Positions 39,341 through 48,942 are shown, counted from the stretch's first letter. The stretch is 64,000 bases of DNA from JAOUFP01 sp963801505 (GCA_963801505.1 CAWDEY010000020.1:186001-250000), one strand, 5' to 3'. Program-made: numbers and translations. The notes: generated by a model not told the origin, from the letters alone.

Positions 39341-40846
39341 CTACTGTTTTTTTCTTGCAGCGAGCTTATTCAACGCGTTTAGATAAGCCCTGGCAGCGGC
39401 TATGATGATATTAGTATCAGCACCATGCCCGCGGACAGTCTTGCCAGCCTCTTCAACAGTGACAGAGACCTCTCCAAGGGCATCTGTTCCGCCTGTAATA
39501 CCTTTCACTTCAAACTTCTGCAAGGTACTCATTGTACCCGTAATACCGGCTATTGCGCGGTATGTTGCATCAACAGGACCGTCTCCATGCTCCATCCTGT
39601 CAAAAACCTCCTCACCAACCTTCAGTTTGACTGTGGCCACAGGTTTCTGGTTCATGCCGCCGGAGGTGGACATATCAATCAGCCTGTAAAATTCATATGT
39701 TTTCGACACCTCTTCAGAAACAAGAGCTTCGATATCTTCATCAAAAATATACTTTTTCTGATCTGAAAGCTGCTTGAACTTCAAAAATGCGGTCTCTATC
39801 TCCTCAGGACCAAGCTCATAGCCAAGTTCACTGAGCCTTGCCTTAAAGGCGTGCCTTCCTGAATGCTTCCCCAGCACAAGCTCGCTCTTGTGAAGACCGA
39901 CGTCCTCAGGCTTCATGATCTCATAGGTCATCTTCTCCTTTAACAGTCCGTCCTGATGTATGCCTGATTCATGAGCAAACGCGTTTGAGCCTACAATGGC
40001 CTTGTTGGGCTGCACCGGTATCCCGGTTATCCTTGTAATGAGCCTGCTTGTACGAATAATCTCATTAGTGTTGATATTCGTATCCGCGTCGAAAAAATCC
40101 TTGCGTGTCTTCAGCGCCATGACAATCTCTTCCATGGAACAGTTGCCCGCGCGTTCGCCTATGCCGTTTATAGTGCACTCGACCTGTCCTGCACCGTTTA
40201 AAACAGCAGCCAGCGAATTGGCAACGGAGAGACCGAGATCATCGTGGCAATGCACGGAAATCACAGCGCTGTTTCCAATCCTCTCCTTTATGGCCCTGAT
40301 CAGCTCTCCGAATTCAGAAGGTGTTGTATACCCGACGGTATCCGGTATATTGACGGTAGAGGCGCCCGCCTCTATTACTGCCTCGACAACATCCAGCAGA
40401 TACTGCGTGTCAGTCCTCGTGGCGTCCATCGGAGAAAACTCAACATCTTCAACAAGGCTTCTGGCAAGCCTGACCATCTCAACAGACCTTTTCAAGGCCT
40501 CAGCCCTGTCGATCCTATACTGGTATTTCAGGTGTATATCAGAAGTGGAATGAAAGGTATGGATACGGCCCAGGGGCGCGTCCTTTATCGCCTCCCATGC
40601 CCTTTTGATGTCCTCTTCCTTGGCCCGCGCAAGCGCGGCAATGGTCGCGCCCTTGACCTCTGTTGCTATCCTTCTGACAGCATCAAAATCACCGGGCGAA
40701 GCTATCGGGAACCCTGCCTCAATAACATCAACACCGAGCTTTACCAGCTGTTTGGCGACCTGCAGTTTTTCATCCACGTTCATGGAAGCGCCGGGAGACT
40801 GTTCTCCGTCACGGAGCGTTGTATCGAATATTTTTATTTTTCTCAT
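39341..40846 (-). CDS. leuA: 2-isopropylmalate synthase
   Basis: 501 aa, full length. Condenses acetyl-CoA and 2-oxoisovalerate, first step of leucine synthesis. DTTLRDGEQSPGASM, HCHDDLGLSVANSLAA, CTINGIGERAGNCSMEEIVM and SGIHQDGLLK are present, as is the C-terminal LeuA dimer regulatory domain (from about residue 390, GTMSTLQKFEVKGITGG), so feedback inhibition by leucine is expected. ATG overlaps the pssA stop (ATGA). Confidence 0.97.
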   Translation of the reverse strand: MRKIKIFDTTLRDGEQSPGASMNVDEKLQVAKQLVKLGVDVIEAGFPIASPGDFDAVRRIATEVKGATIAALARAKEEDIKRAWEAIKDAPLGRIHTFHSTSDIHLKYQYRIDRAEALKRSVEMVRLARSLVEDVEFSPMDATRTDTQYLLDVVEAVIEAGASTVNIPDTVGYTTPSEFGELIRAIKERIGNSAVISVHCHDDLGLSVANSLAAVLNGAGQVECTINGIGERAGNCSMEEIVMALKTRKDFFDADTNINTNEIIRTSRLITRITGIPVQPNKAIVGSNAFAHESGIHQDGLLKEKMTYEIMKPEDVGLHKSELVLGKHSGRHAFKARLSELGYELGPEEIETAFLKFKQLSDQKKYIFDEDIEALVSEEVSKTYEFYRLIDMSTSGGMNQKPVATVKLKVGEEVFDRMEHGDGPVDATYRAIAGITGTMSTLQKFEVKGITGGTDALGEVSVTVEEAGKTVRGHGADTNIIIAAARAYLNALNKLAARKKQ

Positions 40847-41571
40847 TTCTTGACCTCTGATGTCCGCATTTTCAAGCTTTTATAATATAAATATATATTT
40901 TCCACAATGCCTTCAGCAAGATAAATCATGGCAATAACAAACAATGCCTTTGCCGGATGACTCACAATAACAGCTATAAAGAGCACAAAAGCAACCAGTA
41001 TCCAAAAGGGCTTCCTCTGGGTGAAATTGATCTCCTTCAGACCGTGGAATCTGAGGGTGCTCACCATAAGAAGCGCAAGAAACACAGTAAGGACAAGAAT
41101 GTAAATATTCTTCTCAGGCGTTCCGTCCCAGAATTCATAGTAGAATATTACCAGAGAGGCCAAAACAGATGCAGCGCCGGGGATGGGCATACCCGTAAAG
41201 GCCTTTGACTCGGTTGAACCCATCTGCACATTATACCGGGCCAGCCTGAGGGCACCGCAGGCAGCAAATAAAAAGGCTGCTGCTATGCCTAGTCTGTTAA
41301 ACGGCGAGATCGACCATTTATAGACCATCACGGCAGGCGCTACACCAAATGACACAAGGTCAGAAAGCGAATCAAGTTCAATGCCGAACCTGGTTGTACT
41401 GTGTGTAAGCCGCGCTACCCAGCCGTCAAGACCGTCAAAGACATTAGCGATCATGATGGCCCATGCAGCATGGAGATAATTTCCCTTTAAGGCAGAGAGT
41501 ATCGCATAAAAACCAAAGAACATCCCGCACAAGGTCAAACCGTTTGGAAGAATGTATATGCCTTTTTTCAT
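40843..41571 (-). CDS. pssA: CDP-diacylglycerol-serine O-phosphatidyltransferase
   Basis: 242 aa, about seven membrane helices. The CDP-alcohol phosphotransferase motif is complete: DGLDGWVAR, then G and DSLSD spaced as in the family. Makes phosphatidylserine, precursor of phosphatidylethanolamine. Begins MKKGIYILPNGLTLCGMFFG, typical of PssA. Coupled to leuA, an arrangement common in bacteria near psd-pssA-leuA clusters; psd is not in this window. Confidence 0.93.
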   Translation of the reverse strand: MKKGIYILPNGLTLCGMFFGFYAILSALKGNYLHAAWAIMIANVFDGLDGWVARLTHSTTRFGIELDSLSDLVSFGVAPAVMVYKWSISPFNRLGIAAAFLFAACGALRLARYNVQMGSTESKAFTGMPIPGAASVLASLVIFYYEFWDGTPEKNIYILVLTVFLALLMVSTLRFHGLKEINFTQRKPFWILVAFVLFIAVIVSHPAKALFVIAMIYLAEGIVENIYLYYKSLKMRTSEVKK

Positions 41572-41794
41572 GTTGTAATTATAATTGAAATTACGGATAT
41601 TTGCTAAGAAATAAGAGGCGTATCACTTCCGGAGCAACTGTACGGGTTACGGGACAGATTTTTTGTGCCGGTGCTTCTTCTTTTCCACAACTTAATTGCT
41701 GAAGTAAATGTGTTATACTAGCAGGTTCAGCTTCTTAGGAACCGCTGTTTTTTAAGCAGTCTAACTACACGGACTTATTTATAGAGGAGAAATC

Positions 41795-42895
41795 ATGGCC
41801 CTAAGCATAGGCATCGTAGGCCTGCCAAACGTAGGAAAATCAACTTTGTTTAACGCTCTTACAAAAGAACAAAACGCGGTGGCGGCGAATTATCCGTTTT
41901 GCACAATTGAATCAAACAAAGCGATTGTTGAGGTCCCGGACAAGCGTCTTGTTCAGTTATCAGACATTGTGAATCCCCAAAGAATTCAAAACGCAATTGT
42001 AGAGTTCACAGATATTGCCGGGCTTGTAAAGGGAGCTTCAAAGGGCGAGGGACTTGGCAACAAGTTCCTCTCGCATATAAGAGAGACCTCGGCGATCGTG
42101 CATGTAGTAAGATGTTTTGAAGACGACACCATAATACATGTTGACTGCAGGATTGATCCTTTAAGCGATATTGAAGTCATCAACACAGAGCTCGTGCTTG
42201 CCGACATTCAGACGCTTGAAAACAGAATTGCCCGCCTTGAAAAACAGGTCAAAGGAGACCGGAAACTTCAACCGCTGTTTGATATGGCAATGAAACTGCT
42301 TGACCATCTTAATACAGGCGAGCCAGCTATCTTATTTGGCGAAATCAATTCTGATGCGTTCGTAGAACTTACGAAAGAAACAAGGCTTATCTCTGCGAAG
42401 CCGGTGATATACGCGGCGAATGTTGATGAAGCCGGTATTGCTGAAGACAACGAACATGTTAAAGCAGTCCACAGGTTTGCAGCAGCGCACAATGCCGAGT
42501 CAGTGAAGATCTGCGCTAAAATCGAGGAGGAAATGGCCGGTCTGAGCGATGAGGAACGCGATGAATTTCTCTCATCTCTTGGCCAGTTTGAAAGCGGACT
42601 CGACCAGATAATTCACCATGGATATCATGCGCTCGGGCTCATAAGTTATTTTACTGCCGGAGTCAAAGAGGTCCGTGCCTGGACAATTCAGCGCGGATGG
42701 AAGGCGCCAAAGGCCGCGTCTGTTATTCATGATGATTTTGAACGCGGCTTTATCCGCGCCGAGGTCATGGCCTTCGATGATTTTATTAATGGCAGAGGGG
42801 AATCCGGCGCGCGCATTGCCGGTAAACTTCGCACAGAGGGCAGAGACTATGTCGTCAGCAACGGAGACGTGATGCATTTTCTTTTTAACGTATAG
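41795..42895 (+). CDS. ychF: Ribosome-binding ATPase YchF
   Basis: 366 aa. G1 GLPNVGKST, DIAGLVKGASKGEGLGNKFL, NxxE motif in AANVDEAG, and the C-terminal TGS-like ubiquitin-fold domain ending GDVMHFLFNV. YchF binds ATP rather than GTP and associates with ribosomes. GAGGAG lies before the ATG; TATACT at 41713-41718 may be a -10 element. A second, divergent YchF is at 46146-47231. Confidence 0.96.
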   Translation: MALSIGIVGLPNVGKSTLFNALTKEQNAVAANYPFCTIESNKAIVEVPDKRLVQLSDIVNPQRIQNAIVEFTDIAGLVKGASKGEGLGNKFLSHIRETSAIVHVVRCFEDDTIIHVDCRIDPLSDIEVINTELVLADIQTLENRIARLEKQVKGDRKLQPLFDMAMKLLDHLNTGEPAILFGEINSDAFVELTKETRLISAKPVIYAANVDEAGIAEDNEHVKAVHRFAAAHNAESVKICAKIEEEMAGLSDEERDEFLSSLGQFESGLDQIIHHGYHALGLISYFTAGVKEVRAWTIQRGWKAPKAASVIHDDFERGFIRAEVMAFDDFINGRGESGARIAGKLRTEGRDYVVSNGDVMHFLFNV

Positions 42896-42975
42896 GCGAC
42901 TTTGCAAAAAAAAAGTTCTGACATCCACCGTGTGTTCATCTTGTCATGAATATATGTCAGACCTCTGAGTGACAA

Positions 42976-45100
42976 TTACAAGTCAGATCCGTCCTGCGAC
43001 GGCCCTTCGTTCTGTGGTCCAGTCTCAGACTTCGGCGTCTCTTCATCATCTGCGGCCGCGGACTCAGACGAAGGCCCTGTTTTTGGTCCGTATTTGGGCC
43101 GACGTCTCCCCCACGACCTTGGTCTCTTAGGGCGCTTCTCGGCCTCGGGTCTGAACTCGGATTTATGATCGTCCTGGTGATCTCTATCATGTTCGACCTT
43201 GTGCTCCGCTTTTTTCTCTTCCCCGGCCTCCGGCTTGTCCGCCTGAATCTTATCGACAGTTACGATATGTTGTTCAGGGAAAAGTTTCGCTGGTGCCCCT
43301 TCTTCCCTGAACTCCGCCTGCATAGGCTCTGCCGTTAGCGTGCTCGCTGTCTCTCCAGCCGGACCTGTTTTCAGCCCATGCTTTGGCCGACGTCTGCCAC
43401 GCGACCTGGACCGGCGCTTTGGCGGCCTCTCGGCCTCAGTCTTCTGCCCGGTTTCATCCTCAGCCTTATGGCTGGCTTCATCCTCAGTCTTGTCCTCGGT
43501 TTTGTGTTCGACTTTATGTTCAGGTCTTAGCTCAGTCTTACGCCCGGCCTTATGTTCAGCCTTTCGATCTGTTTTATGTTCTGCCCTGAATTCAGTTCTT
43601 TTTTCTTCCGCCGCAGAGGTCTTTTCTTCCCCGGTCTTTTCAACTGTTATAGTATACTGGCCAGGGAAAAGTTTGGTGTCAGCTATCAGTCTTACAGATA
43701 CCTTGTCAGCTTTTTCGATCGTGGCTATCTCGTCTCTCTTCATATTAACGAGGTAATTCATGCTCTCTACAGGCAGTTTGCAGAGTTATGGCCTTTATGC
43801 CTCCCTTGGCAGCCAATGTATTGATTTCCCGGAAGGCAGTGATGGCGACCATCTCGTCTGTCATAACAATGCCGGCACCGTTACAGGCCTCGCATTTCCT
43901 GTTTATCGATTCGAAATAGGCTGTCCTCATCCGTTCCCTCGTCAGTTCGACCATACCGAACTTTGATATGCCGCTTATCTCAGTATGTGCCTTGTCCAGA
44001 CTCAGCGCTGCCTTGAGCGTTGTTTCTACAGCCCGTCTGTTCTTTGAGGATTCCATGTCGATAAAATCTATCACGATCAGCCCGCCTATGTCCCTGAGTC
44101 GGAACTGCCTGGCAACTTCGTCTGCTGCTTCCATATTGGTTTTGAGGGCCGTGGCCTCGATATTTTCTTCCTTCCTGCTCCTGCCTGAATTAACGTCTAT
44201 GGCTGTAAGCGCCTCTGTCTTATCTATCACAAGGTAGCCTTTCGAAGGCAGATATACAGATCTTTCATTGAGCCTCGCGATCTGCTCTTCAATGTTATGA
44301 TTGAGAAATATGGGCCTCCTTTCCTTGTAGAACTTTATATTGATTTTGCGCCACGGCAGGGTCTTTGTAAGAAACTGCTTCGTATTTTTGTAGGCTGCCT
44401 GATCGTCAATAAGCACCTCGGTAACGTCGTCGGTCAGATAGTCGCGCACAGTCCTCACCGCAATATCCTGTTCTTTGTATATAAGCGCGGGAGCAAAGGC
44501 TTTTTTCGATTCTGTCTGTATCTTGCTCCAGAGTTTGGTGAGATATTTCAGGTCATTAGAGAGTTCCTCGCTCGTCTTTTCGCTGCAGGCGGTCCTGAGA
44601 ATAAACCCCATATCTGCCGGGAGCTTCAGGCTGTGGAATATCTCCTTCAGTCTTTCCCTGTCCTCCCTGTCTTCAATCTTTCTGGAGATGCCGACACGCT
44701 GCTGTCCCGGCATCATGACGATATACCTGCCGGGGATGGATATATATGTCGTCAGGCTGGCACCCTTAGTGTCCCTCTCGTCCTTCTCCACCTGCACAAT
44801 AAGTTCCTGCCCCTTTGTCAGGACATCCTGTATCCTCGCCCTTTTGCCTTCAGCCTTCTTCTGGAAAAATTCCGGGTTGATCTCCCTCATCTGCAAAAAG
44901 CCCTGCTTCTTTTGGCCAAAGTCCAGAAAGGCCGCCTGAAGACCTGGCTCTACGCGGACTACTGAAGCCTTGTATACATTCCCCCTGAGATGCTCTCTGC
45001 CAGAGGCCTCGACATAAAAATCAACCAGCAGGTCTCCTTCAACTATAGCGACCCTTTTTTCTTCCGCGTGCAGCGCGTTTATCAATATCTTTTTTTTCAT
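42976..45100 (-). CDS. rng: Ribonuclease E/G with duplicated basic C-terminal tail (frameshifted)
   Basis: S1 domain (EHLRGNVYKASVVRVEPGLQ), catalytic DEAD-like region with Mg ligands in LTAIDVNSGRSRKEENIEAT and GGLIVIDFIDMESSKNRR, zinc-link region CEACNGAG. The frame stops at 43745 but removing one base from T3 43777-43779 continues ITLQLPVESMNYLVNMKRDE, the usual RNase G end. A 225-residue tail follows: acidic/basic HKTD-type repeats, then PKRRSRSRGRRRPKHG, and a second copy of the same module with PKRPRSWGRRRPKYG. Processes rRNA and mRNA; the Arg-rich tail should bind RNA. Confidence 0.88.
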
Positions 45101-45108
45101 ATTCTTCC

Positions 45109-45402
45109 TTAGTTTATATTTTCATTGCCGGAATTTTCAGCTATGATACTGAGTTCCGGGGTTTTATGCACAAAGTGTATGGACTCGCTCAATAAAAGCT
45201 CAGGGTATTTTACTGTTGCCTCGATGATCTCTGCAAGAGGAAAATCCGACAAATGCCCGTCAGGGAATTGAATAATAAGGAAATGCCTCTTGAGCAAAAA
45301 ACATCTCCTCTTCTGCCCGTCCTTGTCAGGAAGAGGAATAATTATATGCTCAATATCTTCCTCAAGATTATAACGCCTTACCAGTTCATCGATTTCTTCC
45401 AC
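45109..45402 (-). CDS. Hypothetical protein
   Basis: 97 aa, no signal peptide. IEHIIIPLPDKDGQKRRCFL and KRHFLIIQFPDGHLSDFPLA suggest a small alpha/beta domain. No family recognised. Lies 8 bases upstream of rng and is probably cotranscribed with it. Confidence 0.55.
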   Translation of the reverse strand: MEEIDELVRRYNLEEDIEHIIIPLPDKDGQKRRCFLLKRHFLIIQFPDGHLSDFPLAEIIEATVKYPELLLSESIHFVHKTPELSIIAENSGNENIN

Positions 45403-45441
45403 AGCAAACCAGCCCTGTCCATACCGATTTATATGATTATA

Positions 45442-45810
45442 TCATGACCACACTATTGGTTTATCATCCTGGGGCGATATCATAATCGCGGCCCACAGAA
45501 AATAAGGATCCGGATCTATGTTGTCAATCCCCTCAGGGAAGGTCTTCATAAAGATGTCCCTGTTCTTCAGATAGCGCAATACCATAGCGTCCAGCAGAGC
45601 CATGGAGGCAGACTGCAATAATGATCTATCTTGGTCCTCGGCAATCTTCCTTACCAGTTCGTTGATTTTTTCACGTTCTTTTATGAGTAAGTCATTGTTC
45701 TCTTCCTCTGTCCTGATTTTGGCCCGCTTTATGGAAGCTATCATCCCCTCGGGCGTCAAAATTTCTTTCATCACCTTTACGCTTTTTTCGAATATCTCTT
45801 CTGCCTTCAT
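45442..45810 (-). CDS. Unrecognised small family, member B
   Basis: 122 aa, homologous to the protein at 35524-35889: LLIKEREKINELVRKIAEDQ, LLDAMVLRYLKNRDIFMKTF and FLWAAIMISPQDDKP align with its counterparts. Helical, soluble. Upstream of the hypothetical gene and rng on the same strand. Function unknown. Confidence 0.65.
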   Translation of the reverse strand: MKAEEIFEKSVKVMKEILTPEGMIASIKRAKIRTEEENNDLLIKEREKINELVRKIAEDQDRSLLQSASMALLDAMVLRYLKNRDIFMKTFPEGIDNIDPDPYFLWAAIMISPQDDKPIVWS

Positions 45811-45880
45811 TGTCTCCTCTTATCTATTTATATTCTAATAATACCCTAATACGGCAAAACCGGAACCAAAATACCTTTTT

Positions 45881-46036
45881 CACCGCAGAGACGCAGAGTT
45901 CGCAGAGATTTAGTTAATTTTGTTTTCCGATGAGAGTCCGGAAAACAAAAAATAAGTCACATGGCAGCTTGTATATTTCTGCCCTCTCAGCAGAAATATA
46001 TAATTAAACTCTCTGCGCCCTCTGCACCTCTGCGGT
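45881..46036. repeat. Dispersed inverted-repeat element (copy 6, longest)
   Basis: CACCGCAGAGACGCAGAG and CTCTGCACCTCTGCGGTG arms enclose two further hairpins (GTTTTCCGATGAGAGTCCGG against CCGGAAAAC, and ATATTTCTGC...GCAGAAATAT). Fills the 45811-46145 gap. Confidence 0.8.
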
Positions 46037-46145
46037 GAGCTATTATAATTTTTCATGCCATTTTGTACAGTATTTATCTGCTAAGGGACTAATCTCATTC
46101 TCATCTCATATGATACAGAGTAAATAATCATTTGCAAGTCAAATA

Positions 46146-47231
46146 TTAAACATTAAACCTGAAATTTATAATGTCCCCGTCCTTTACTTCATAAGTCTTG
46201 CCTTCCAGCCTCAAAAGCCCTTTTTCGCGCGCTCCGGCCATGCCCCCGCAGGCCATAAAGTCATCGTAAGAGACAAGCTCGGCGCGTATGAACCCCCTCT
46301 CTATATCTGAATGTATCTTACCGGCAGCCCTTTGCGCGTTCAGTCCCCGGTTGATAGTCCATGCCCTGACCTCATCTTCGCCTGCTGTAAGAAAGGAAAT
46401 AAGGCCGAGCAGATCATACGAGACCCTGATTAATCTGTTCAGAGCAGGCTCTGCAATTCCGAGATCGTCCAGAAAAATCTTTGCCTCTTCCGGAGAAAGC
46501 TGCGCTATTTCCATCTCAATCTTTCCGCACAGACTCAGGATCTTGACCTGTCTGCCTTTGAAAATCCCCTCGAGTTCGGAAATCGTTTTTGCAGTACTTT
46601 CAGAGGTTATATCAGATTCAGCCACATTCAGCACAATGACCTCGGGCTTAATAGACATAAACTGCAGATGTCTCATTGCCTTATCTTCTTCTTCTGAAAA
46701 ATCCAGGTCACGAAGAGGGATTTCCTGTTCAAGACTCTCCTTGCATTTCAGGAGGAGCTTCTTTTCAGCCTCATCAGGTTTTTTCCCTCTCTTTGCGCCC
46801 TGCTCCATCCGCTCCAGGCGTTTATCAATAAGTTCGAGGTCACCGAACATCATCTCAAGCTCAACAGTCTGGGCGTCCCTTCCGGGGTTTATTTCTCCTA
46901 ATGGGTGGACTATGACCTCATCTTCAAAGGCCCTTATCACATGCACAATAGCGTCAGTATCTTTTATAAGGTCAAAGACCTTCTTGTTTTGTTCGATATC
47001 TCCTTTTGTAAGACCTATATAATCAATATACTCCACTGTAGCATATGTAGTTTTTTTTGGTTTATATATCTCAGAAAGCCTCTCCAGTCTGATGTCCGGC
47101 ACCCTGACAACTCCAACATGGGGTTCTGCTGCCTGTGACGGGTATATAGTGGTCTCAACATTCAGACCGGTAAGTGCGTTGAATATCGTTGTCTTCCCTG
47201 TATTGGCAAGTCCTATAATAGCTACCTTCAA
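46146..47231 (-). CDS. Divergent YchF-like GTPase/ATPase
   Basis: 361 aa, homologous to YchF along its length but with altered motifs: G1 GLANTGKTT, and DYIGLTKGDIEQNKKVFDLI in place of the glycine-rich GASKGEGLGNKF. NVAESD keeps the NxxE pattern. C-terminal domain ends KDGDIINFRFNV like true YchF. A paralog with a changed switch region, perhaps a different nucleotide cycle or partner. Confidence 0.9.
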   Translation of the reverse strand: MKVAIIGLANTGKTTIFNALTGLNVETTIYPSQAAEPHVGVVRVPDIRLERLSEIYKPKKTTYATVEYIDYIGLTKGDIEQNKKVFDLIKDTDAIVHVIRAFEDEVIVHPLGEINPGRDAQTVELEMMFGDLELIDKRLERMEQGAKRGKKPDEAEKKLLLKCKESLEQEIPLRDLDFSEEEDKAMRHLQFMSIKPEVIVLNVAESDITSESTAKTISELEGIFKGRQVKILSLCGKIEMEIAQLSPEEAKIFLDDLGIAEPALNRLIRVSYDLLGLISFLTAGEDEVRAWTINRGLNAQRAAGKIHSDIERGFIRAELVSYDDFMACGGMAGAREKGLLRLEGKTYEVKDGDIINFRFNV

Positions 47232-47265
47232 TGTTTTCTCCTTTTGCCCGATTATTCGCTGCGTT

Positions 47266-47293
47266 CATTATAACCGATTCTGCTGTTGGTTTG
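47266..47293 (+). repeat. Left direct repeat flanking hicBA
   Basis: 28 bases starting CATTATAACCGATTCTGC; 27 of 28 match 47872-47899 in the same orientation. The two copies bracket the hicBA unit 606 bases apart. Confidence 0.75.
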
Positions 47294-47400
47294 CCTGTGA
47301 AAGACCCTGCGCAGAGACAGCAGCGGATGATAGATCAGATATGGGCCATCAGTTGCGGACGCGTTTCTATAGATTTTTATCAGGGGTCATCGAATCTTCA

Positions 47401-47593
47401 TTATTCAATCGCAGAGAGAACTTGTTTGACGATCTTAGGATGAAGAATTTCGCCGGTATGAAAAGGAACTACTATACCTGATGCCCTGTTTAAGATAAAT
47501 TCTATGACTGCCTTTGCTTCGAATCATTTCAAATCCTGCTTTCAACAACAGCGTCTCAGCTTCCTGCGCAGAAAGACGTTGAAGCTCAGGCAA
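47401..47593 (-). CDS. hicA: HicA-like mRNA interferase toxin (frameshifted)
   Basis: TTG start overlapping the hicB stop: LPELQRLSAQEAETLLLKAG, FEMIRSKGSHRIYLKQ, then, after removing one base from C3 47484-47486, ASGIVVPFHTGEILHPKIVK. The catalytic His is in GSH, and VVPFHTGEIL is the family signature. About 63 aa. If the frameshift is real the toxin is dead; if it is a sequence error the pair is intact. Confidence 0.75.
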
Positions 47594-47810
47594 TCTGGAC
47601 CTCTAAAGTCGAGGTCATAATTTCTCTACTCAGACAGGCTTTCTTTTCTTCTTCAGTCAAGGTCTCCAGATAAAGTTCGATCGCCTCCCTGATGTTGGCA
47701 ATGACCTCTTCGAAGGAATCCCCCTGAGACTGACACCCCTGCAGTTCCGGGCTGTATGCATAATAGCCGAACTCATCCTTCTCAATAACGATGCTAACTT
47801 TGTATGACAT
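47586..47810 (-). CDS. hicB: HicB-like antitoxin
   Basis: 74 aa. MSYKVSIVIEKDEFGYYAYS and PELQGCQSQGDSFEEVIANI plus REAIELYLETL are the HicB partial RNase H fold. No C-terminal DNA-binding domain is present, so it is the short form. GGAGGCTAAAA precedes its ATG. Order is hicB then hicA, the reverse of the E. coli arrangement. Confidence 0.85.
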   Translation of the reverse strand: MSYKVSIVIEKDEFGYYAYSPELQGCQSQGDSFEEVIANIREAIELYLETLTEEEKKACLSREIMTSTLEVQIA

Positions 47811-47871
47811 TTTTAGCCTCCAGTATAAGTTTCAGTTTAATCTATCTTCTCTCACTTACCGGAGTTGCCTC

Positions 47872-47899
47872 CATTATAACTGATTCTGCTGTTGGTTTG
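47872..47899 (+). repeat. Right direct repeat flanking hicBA
   Basis: Matches 47266-47293 at 27 of 28 positions. The following 47900-48345 stretch shows no gene on either strand. Confidence 0.75.
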
Positions 47900-48345
47900 T
47901 CCGTGGACCTCTCTGTGAGGGTAAGATACAAAGCCTGTCCATCCCGCTCGCAAGGTCGAAGGATTATTCTGTTGCGCCCGCTGGGGAGTCCAACTCCAAG
48001 GCCTTAAAATCAATTTTTCTGCGTAGCTCTCACTTTCTCATAGTAACCAACGCGAGTTTCAACTTTTCATGTCTGTTCGATAATCCCCGCAACACGCCTA
48101 ATCCCTGGCTCAGCCACTGGACATGACATCACCACGACATTTTAAATTGAGCTTTATAAGGCGTCAATTACCGGTACAAATCTTAAACATCACCTCAAGA
48201 TGTTTTGCCCATCAGGTAAACGAAGCATACTCTGATGGAAACAAGAGTTCTTATTTTTTGTCTCAATTGCCTTTTTTTAAATGATGAAGTGCTGTTAATT
48301 TTCATTGCATATGGGGACGGACTTCCTTCGACCGTACTATGTCAC

Positions 48346-48374
48346 TTGTTATTCTGCGAATGCAGACTTATAAT
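48346..48374 (+). promoter_or_regulatory. Sigma-70-type promoter
   Basis: TTGTTA (48346-48351), 17-base spacer, TATAAT (48369-48374). The start codon of the lipoprotein gene lies 43 bases further, giving a leader of about 37 bases. Confidence 0.6.
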
Positions 48375-48417
48375 TGAATCATGAGTTCGGGGTATAAACT
48401 CGAAAAAAAAAGGTCTC

Positions 48418-48942
48418 ATGAAAAGCATTCTTATCTTAGTATTTTTGGCCTTTTCTTATTTAACTTTTTGGGGGTGTGCAACCATTATCAACAGCACAAC
48501 TCAAAAAATCCCAGTGAAAACATCTCCCCAGGGAGCCACTGCAAAGAATCAAGATGGAGTTAGCTGCATCACGCCCTGCAGAATCGAATTGAAGCGGAAT
48601 CAAGATCATATTATCACTATTTTAAAAGAAGGTTTCGAAACTCAGTCGATAACCTGTAAACACGTTCTTAGCCGAGCGGTTATAGGATATATACTAGTAC
48701 CTTTAGGTATTATTAGTGCGGCAGTGGATACGGCAAACGGCAGCATATACCGACTTACGCCGGACAGCATAAGCCTAGTTCTGAAACCCGTGATAGCAGA
48801 ACTGGAAAAACCCGGATTGCCAATAGACAAACTTAAGGAACTCGAAGACCTTAAAAATTCAGATACGATCACGAAAGAGGAATATGATAGATTAAAAACA
48901 AATATATTGAATAATTTTGAAAAGAAGCAAGTAGAATATTAA
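48418..48942 (+). CDS. Lipoprotein with PEGA-like and SHOCT-like segments
   Basis: 174 aa. Lipoprotein signal ends LTFWGCATIIN. VKTSPQGATAKNQDGVSCIT to TILKEGFETQSI is PEGA-like; a hydrophobic stretch (VIGYILVPLGIISAAVDTAN) follows; the C-terminus LKELEDLKNSDTITKEEYDR matches the short SHOCT motif. Surface or periplasmic, function unknown. Base composition is more AT-rich than its neighbours, hinting at later acquisition. Confidence 0.7.
   Translation: MKSILILVFLAFSYLTFWGCATIINSTTQKIPVKTSPQGATAKNQDGVSCITPCRIELKRNQDHIITILKEGFETQSITCKHVLSRAVIGYILVPLGIISAAVDTANGSIYRLTPDSISLVLKPVIAELEKPGLPIDKLKELEDLKNSDTITKEEYDRLKTNILNNFEKKQVEY

Noticed and set aside
43000..43760. Plus-strand Cys/Ser/Leu-rich frames opposite the RNase tail
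   Set aside because: They are reverse complements of the Lys/Glu/Arg-rich repeats and have no ribosome-binding sites.
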